A DNA stretch of 64,000 nt, from positions 62,001 to 126,000 of the forward strand of contig JHVO01000015.1 of NCBI GenBank assembly GCA_000620185.1, written 5' to 3'. This DNA comes from Geodermatophilaceae bacterium URHB0062. GTDB taxonomy: Bacteria > Actinomycetota > Actinomycetes > Mycobacteriales > Geodermatophilaceae. Below are positions 59,609 through 64,000 of the stretch, piece after piece. The position numbers were made by a program, and so were the translations under genes. The notes below the pieces were generated by a model. That model saw nothing but the letters and a program-made list of their open reading frames with translations, was not told the DNA's origin and searched no databases. Within the stretch, counting starts at the first letter, position 1; each line of letters opens with the position of its first letter.

Positions 59609-60852
59609 CCCGGCTCTCCGAGCTCCACGACCACCTCGGTGCCGGCAGTGGATGACGCCAGCCGCAGCGTGCCGCCGGAGGCCTCGGCCGTCCGGCGGAC
59701 GATGTCGAGCCCGAGCCCCGTCGAGCCGCCCCCGCTGCGGCCGCGCTGGACGGCGCCCTCGGGCAGCCCGGGGCCGTCGTCCCGGACCGTCAGGACGGCG
59801 CCACCGCCGGCCCGGGGCCGGACCGCCACGAGCATGCCGGTGCCCTCCGGGGTGTGGGCGAAGACGTTGCCGAGCAGCGCGTCGACGGCGGCGGCGAGGT
59901 CCTCGGCCGACACCCGCACCGCGAGCGGCCCCTCGTGCCCCTCGACGCGGAGTTCCCGACCCTCGTCCGCAGCCAGCGCCGACCAGAAGTGCGCGCGGTC
60001 GACCACCACCGCGGTCGCGTCGCAGCCGGTGCCGAGGCCCTCCCGCAGCGGTCGGCGTGCCTCGCGGATGACCTCGTCGACGCCGCGGCTCACGGCGTCC
60101 ACGCCGTCGACGATCCGCTCGCGGTGCGTCGGGGGAAGGCTCTCGGCGTCGAGCCGCAGGGCGGTGAGGGGCGTGCGCAGCCGGTGCGCGAGGTCGGCAG
60201 CCGACTCGCGTTCGGCGGTCAGGAGTTCGCCGATCCGTCCGGCCAGCCGATTGACCTCCTCGCCCACGGCGCGCACCTCGGGTGGACCCGCTGGTTCGAC
60301 GCGGGCGGCGAGGTCCCCGGTGCCCAGCCGGTGCGCGGTGTCGGCCAGCTCGCTGACCGGCCGGGTGAGCGACCGGGCCAGCCGGTCGGCGACCAGCAGC
60401 GCCAGCAGCAGGAGGACGACGCCGAGCCCGCCCAGCACCAGCCAGGTCCGGGTGACCCCCTGGCGCAGCTGCGCCGACGGTACGAAGACCTCGATCAGGG
60501 CCGTGTCGCCGTCCCGGCTGACCGGCTGCAGCAGCAGGGTGCCGGCGGCCGAGTCGATCTGCTCGGCACTCGACGGCACGTCGACGTCCGGGTCCCGCGG
60601 GGTGCCGAGCCAGGTGCCGTCGGTCCAGCGGACGGCGGAGGGCAGTGCGTTCGAGGTGCCCACCAGGCTCGCCGACACCTGCTCCTTGTCGTCGAGGCCG
60701 ACCGAGGGCGTGAGGAACTGCACCTGCGCCTGGCCGGCGTCCAGCGCCCGTGCCTCGGCCACCCGGGTGACCAGGCGCGCGGCGGGCAGCAGGAAGGCCA
60801 GCAGCACGATCGAGGTCGTCGCCGCCACCAGCAGGGTGATGCGGCGCCTCAC
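59605..60852 (-). CDS. Sensor histidine kinase of an OmpR-type two-component system
   Basis: 415 residues from GTG 60852, GTGA-overlapping its regulator. Two membrane helices (near residues 5-25 and ~145-165) flank a ~120-residue extracytoplasmic sensor; a HAMP domain follows (ADRLARSLTRPVSELADTAHRLGTGDL); the phosphoacceptor is in ADLAHRLRTPLTALRLD; the ATPase domain has LGNVFAHTPEGTG (N box), VRDDGPGLP (G1) and GGGSTGLGLDIV (G2). Signal unknown. Confidence 0.9.
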   Translation of the reverse strand: MRRRITLLVAATTSIVLLAFLLPAARLVTRVAEARALDAGQAQVQFLTPSVGLDDKEQVSASLVGTSNALPSAVRWTDGTWLGTPRDPDVDVPSSAEQIDSAAGTLLLQPVSRDGDTALIEVFVPSAQLRQGVTRTWLVLGGLGVVLLLLALLVADRLARSLTRPVSELADTAHRLGTGDLAARVEPAGPPEVRAVGEEVNRLAGRIGELLTAERESAADLAHRLRTPLTALRLDAESLPPTHRERIVDGVDAVSRGVDEVIREARRPLREGLGTGCDATAVVVDRAHFWSALAADEGRELRVEGHEGPLAVRVSAEDLAAAVDALLGNVFAHTPEGTGMLVAVRPRAGGGAVLTVRDDGPGLPEGAVQRGRSGGGSTGLGLDIVRRTAEASGGTLRLASSTAGTEVVVELGEPG

Positions 60853-61556
60853 GGCTCGACGTCGTCGGCGGTGTCGGGCTCGGCCAGTCGCACTCCCACG
60901 CCGCGCACCGTCTGCAGCAGCCGCGGCTCCGTGCCGCTCTCGCCCAGCTTCCGGCGCAGCCAGGACAGGTGGACGTCGAGGGTCTTGTCCGAGCCGCCGT
61001 AGGGGAGCTGCCACACCTCGGCGAGCAGTTCGCGCTTCGACACCACGGTGCCGACACGGGCCGCCAGGTAGGCGAGGAGGTCGAACTCCTTGGGAGAGAG
61101 CTCCACCGGCCGGCCTGACACGGTCACCCGGCGGCTGCGCGGGTCGACCGTCAGGGTGCCGACCGACACCGTCGCCGAGCCGGCGTCGGCGGCGCCGGCG
61201 GCCCGCCGCAGCACCGCGCGGATCCGCGCCTCCAACTGCTCGGCGCGGAACGGCTTGAGGACGTAGTCGTCGGCGCCGCTGTCGAGGGCCTGGACGATGC
61301 TGCCTTCGTCGTCCCTGGCGGTGGCCACGATGACCGGCACGGCGGAGACCGCGCGCAGCATGCGCAGCAGCTCGCTGCCGTCCAGATCGGGCAGGCCCAG
61401 GTCGAGGACGACGAGGTCGGGTCGCTCGTCGACCGCCTGGCGGAGGCCGCCCAGCGCGGTGCCGGCCGAGCTCACGGCGTGGCCGCGGTCCCGCAGTGCC
61501 CGGATCAGGGCGGTGCGGATCCGCTCGTCGTCCTCGACGATCAGCAGCTGTGCCAC
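60849..61556 (-). CDS. OmpR/PhoB-family response regulator
   Basis: 235 residues from GTG 61556. Receiver with acidic pair VEDDE, phosphoacceptor Asp52 in VVLDLGLPD, Lys in YVLKPF; C-terminal winged helix with ELSPKEFDLLAYLAARVGTVVSKRELL and DVHLSWLRRKLGE. It precedes and overlaps the kinase gene, so one operon. Start is supported by TAGCGT seven bases upstream. Divergent from the His/Gly-rich protein gene, a possible target. Confidence 0.94.
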   Translation of the reverse strand: MAQLLIVEDDERIRTALIRALRDRGHAVSSAGTALGGLRQAVDERPDLVVLDLGLPDLDGSELLRMLRAVSAVPVIVATARDDEGSIVQALDSGADDYVLKPFRAEQLEARIRAVLRRAAGAADAGSATVSVGTLTVDPRSRRVTVSGRPVELSPKEFDLLAYLAARVGTVVSKRELLAEVWQLPYGGSDKTLDVHLSWLRRKLGESGTEPRLLQTVRGVGVRLAEPDTADDVEP

Positions 61557-61563
61557 TCCGCGG

Positions 61564-61569
61564 ACGCTA
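61564..61569 (-). promoter_or_regulatory. Leaderless -10 element of the response regulator
   Basis: Minus-strand TAGCGT, 7 bases before GTG 61556, without a Shine-Dalgarno. Confidence 0.55.
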
Positions 61570-61659
61570 GCTGCCCGTTTGGCCGGTGGAAACGAACCGA
61601 TGCCGTTCCTTCACCACATCTTGGGGTGCCCTTAACCCTCCTGGACCGAGAGTGCATTC

Positions 61660-62280
61660 ATGGACGGACCGACGAACGACCGTGGCCGCGGCACCGCTGT
61701 GCTGCGCCGGCCCCTGGTCCTCGGAGTCGCGTGGGCGGCGTCGGCCGCGGCGGCGGTGGGGCTGGGCTTCCTCGCCGTCTCGCTGCTCGACGCGTCGGCC
61801 TCGAGCGGCACGCCGCAGGTCGCTGCGGCGACGTCGTCCGCTCCCGAGGGCCAGGCCGGCCCGACGGCGACCCGGTTCGTGCCGAAGGCCACCTCGGCCA
61901 CCGGGGAGTTCGCCACCGCCGCGGGCACCGTCTACGCCACTTGCGGCACCGGCCTGCCCGTGCTCGCGGGGGTGCCGGTCGCCGGCTGGTGGATCGACGA
62001 CTCCGGCGAGCAGGGCAAGGTCGAGTTCCAGAACGGCACGCAGCAGATCGAGGTGCGGGTGGCCTGCGTCGACGGGTCCCCGCGGTTCGCGTCCGAGGGG
62101 ATGGAGTCCGCGGACGGCCCGACGAGCACCTCCGCCCACATGCCTCCTGCCCCGGCGCCGGAGCCGACGGCCGCGCCGACGACGTCCGATGACCACGGCG
62201 GTGGCGGCCACGGGGCGGACGACGGGCCGGGCGACGACTCCGGCGGCCACGGTGGCGGCGGGCACGGGTCGGACGGCTGA
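61660..62280 (+). CDS. Membrane-anchored His/Gly-rich protein
   Basis: 206 residues from ATG 61660. One hydrophobic helix (~18-43), an Ala/Thr/Pro-rich stalk, a small β-type domain with two Cys (YATCGTG, VRVACVDG) likely disulfide-linked outside the cell, and a C-terminal tail rich in Asp, Gly and His (DDHGGGGHG and SGGHGGGGHGSDG). The tail could bind divalent metal. Divergent from a two-component system (104-bp gap), so it may be part of its regulon. No family recognised. Confidence 0.7.
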   Translation: MDGPTNDRGRGTAVLRRPLVLGVAWAASAAAAVGLGFLAVSLLDASASSGTPQVAAATSSAPEGQAGPTATRFVPKATSATGEFATAAGTVYATCGTGLPVLAGVPVAGWWIDDSGEQGKVEFQNGTQQIEVRVACVDGSPRFASEGMESADGPTSTSAHMPPAPAPEPTAAPTTSDDHGGGGHGADDGPGDDSGGHGGGGHGSDG

Positions 62281-62343
62281 GCGGAACGGCGCCCCAGCCG
62301 CCCGGCGACGGAAAGCATTCGCGCCGCCTGGGAGACTTGGCCC

Positions 62344-64000
62344 GTGCTGCTCAGGATGTCGACGCTTTTCCTCCGGACGCTCCGCGACGACCCGGCCGAC
62401 GCCGAGGTGCCCAGCCACCGGCTGCTCGTTCGCGCCGGCTACATCCGCCGGGCCGCGCCCGGCGGGTTCACCTGGCTGCCGCTGGGCTACCGGGTGTTCC
62501 GCAACGTCGAGCGCGTCATCCGCGAGGAGATGGACGCGATGGGCGCGCAGGAGGTGCACTTCCCGGCGCTGCTGCCCCGCGAGCCCTACGAGGCCACCGG
62601 TCGCTGGACCGAGTACGGCCCCAACATCTTCCGGCTGCAGGACCGCCGCGGTAACGACTTCCTGCTCGGGCCCACCCACGAGGAGATGTTCACGCTCCTG
62701 GTGAAGGACCTCTACGGCTCCTACAAGGACCTGCCGCTCTCGCTGTACCAGATCCAGACCAAGTACCGGGACGAGGCGCGGCCCCGCGCCGGGCTGTTCC
62801 GCGGCCGCGAGTTCACGATGAAGGACAGCTACTCCTTCGACGTCGACGACGCGGGGCTGGAGCGGTCCTACGCGCGGCACCGCGAGGCCTACGTCCGGAT
62901 CTTCGACCGGCTCGGCCTGGACTACGTGATCGTGGCCGCGATGTCCGGTGCGATGGGCGGCTCGGCCAGCGAGGAGTTCCTGCACCCCACCGAGGTCGGC
63001 GAGGACACCTACGTCCGCTCCCCGGGCGGCTATGCGGCCAACGTCGAGGCCGTCACCACCGTCGTACCGGAGCAGATCCCGCTCGCCGGACTGCCGGAGG
63101 CGCACGTCGAGGACACCCCCGACACCCCGACCATCGAGACGCTGGTCGCGGTCGCCCAGCAGCTGTTCCCGGACGCCGGGTACACCGCCGCATCGACGCT
63201 CAAGAACGTCGTCGTCACGCTCGTGCACCCCGACGGCACCAGGGAGCCGCTGGTCATCGGCCTGCCCGGAGACCGGGAGGTGGACGCCAAGCGCCTCGAG
63301 GCCGTGGTGCACCCGTCGGAGGTCGAGCCGTTCACCGAGTTCGAGAAGCACCCCGAGCTGGTCAAGGGTTACATCGGCCCGCAGGTGCTCGGGGCGGACT
63401 CGAAGTCGGGTATCCGCTACCTGGTCGACCCGCGCGTGGTCGAGGGCACCCGGTGGATCACCGGCGCCAACGAGCCGGGCCGGCACGTGTTCGACCTGGT
63501 CGCCGGCCGCGACTTCGGCTGGGACGGCACGATCGAGGCCGCCGAGGTGCGTGAGGGCGACCCCGCGCCCGACGGCTCCGGGCCGCTCGAGCTCGCCCGC
63601 GGCGTCGAGATGGGCCACATCTTCCAGCTCGGCCGCAAGTTCGCCGAGGCGCTCGACCTCAAGGTGCTCGACGAGAACGGCAAGCTCGTCACCGTCACCA
63701 TGGGGTCGTACGGGATCGGCGTCTCGCGCGCCGTCGCGGCGATCGCCGAGTCGACGCACGACGAGCTCGGCCTGGTCTGGCCGCGGGAGATCGCGCCCGC
63801 CGACGTGCACGTGGTCGCCACCGGCAAGGACGCCGCGGTGTTCGAGGCGGCCGAGGCGCTGGCCGGCGAGCTCGTCGCCGCCGGCCTCACCGTGCTCTAC
63901 GACGACCGGCCCAAGGTGTCGCCGGGCGTGAAGTTCAAGGACGCCGAGCTGCTCGGGATGCCGACCATCGTCACCGTCGGACGCGGACTGGCCGAGGGGA
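62344..64000 (+). CDS. proS: Prolyl-tRNA synthetase (C-terminus beyond the window)
   Basis: About 552 codons are present; the gene runs off the 3' end without a stop. Class II synthetase, bacterial type. [32 protein letters not shown] is the N-terminus; motif 2 [21 protein letters not shown]; the editing insertion (INS domain) spans ~220-400; motif 3 is [17 protein letters not shown]; the anticodon-binding domain begins near 485. GTG 62344 lies six bases after GAGACT and matches the usual extra residues before MSTLF. It charges tRNA-Pro. Confidence 0.95.
   Translation, partial: MLLRMSTLFLRTLRDDPADAEVPSHRLLVRAGYIRRAAPGGFTWLPLGYRVFRNVERVIREEMDAMGAQEVHFPALLPREPYEATGRWTEYGPNIFRLQDRRGNDFLLGPTHEEMFTLLVKDLYGSYKDLPLSLYQIQTKYRDEARPRAGLFRGREFTMKDSYSFDVDDAGLERSYARHREAYVRIFDRLGLDYVIVAAMSGAMGGSASEEFLHPTEVGEDTYVRSPGGYAANVEAVTTVVPEQIPLAGLPEAHVEDTPDTPTIETLVAVAQQLFPDAGYTAASTLKNVVVTLVHPDGTREPLVIGLPGDREVDAKRLEAVVHPSEVEPFTEFEKHPELVKGYIGPQVLGADSKSGIRYLVDPRVVEGTRWITGANEPGRHVFDLVAGRDFGWDGTIEAAEVREGDPAPDGSGPLELARGVEMGHIFQLGRKFAEALDLKVLDENGKLVTVTMGSYGIGVSRAVAAIAESTHDELGLVWPREIAPADVHVVATGKDAAVFEAAEALAGELVAAGLTVLYDDRPKVSPGVKFKDAELLGMPTIVTVGRGLAEG

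Overview
This is a high-GC (over 70 % by eye) actinobacterial chromosome segment. Many starts are GTG, about ten genes have a -10-like hexamer directly in front of the start codon (leaderless pattern), and neighbours often overlap by ATGA/GTGA. Gene order follows the conserved actinobacterial core (ilvN-ilvC-serA-leuB-cimA-gltX, iclR-leuC-leuD, mutT1-ppk-cofC-plsC-gpsA-ddl-thiL-rpmB-recG-rsmD-coaD-sepIVA-rpmF-rnc-mutM-smc-ftsY-amtB-glnK-glnD-ffh). Frankiales/Geodermatophilaceae-type organisms fit, but that family-level guess rests on general resemblance only. No prophage, IS element, integrase, CRISPR array or rRNA was seen.

Region by region. 1-9.1 kb: branched-chain amino acid and serine synthesis (ilvN end, ilvC, serA, leuB, cimA), two membrane proteins of unknown role, a class I glutamine amidotransferase enclosed by a pair of inverted repeats, and a VOC protein. 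9.1-13.1 kb: a FAH-family hydrolase, gltX and a CPBP membrane protease in an overlapping set, then tRNA-Gln and two identical tRNA-Glu genes. 13.1-17.6 kb: a galactose locus (galT, galK, a sodium:solute symporter and a small two-helix membrane protein). 17.6-20.4 kb: an IclR regulator divergent from leuCD. 20.4-29.7 kb: polyphosphate and nucleotide sanitation (mutT1-like, ppk), cofC, lipid synthesis (plsC-like, gpsA, phosphatidylcholine-synthase-like), a Cys/Met-metabolism PLP enzyme and ddl. 29.7-34.2 kb: secreted/membrane proteins, a single-domain Lrp protein, thiL, GNAT, a cytidylate-kinase-like protein, an SDR and rpmB. 34.3-43.2 kb: a FakA-like kinase, recG, rsmD, coaD, sepIVA, DUF177, rpmF, rnc, mutM and acylphosphatase. 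43.2-59.6 kb: smc, a PhoD-like phosphatase with an EEP phosphatase, ftsY, a Ni/Co transporter, the nitrogen operon amtB-glnK-glnD preceded by a GlnR-type box, a zinc-ribbon protein, ffh and an amidohydrolase. 59.6-64 kb: an OmpR-type two-component system, a His/Gly-rich exported protein, and proS running off the end.

The most notable observations are: (i) a compact Ile-codon leader peptide followed by a 9-bp hairpin and an intrinsic terminator just upstream of cimA, which reads as an isoleucine-responsive transcription attenuator; (ii) an HxH metal-site motif that appears as His-Cys-Gln in that same CimA; (iii) a recurrent leaderless promoter pattern; (iv) paired inverted repeats that overlap the 3' ends of two genes and bracket the amidotransferase gene. 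Most of the window is ordinary core genome.
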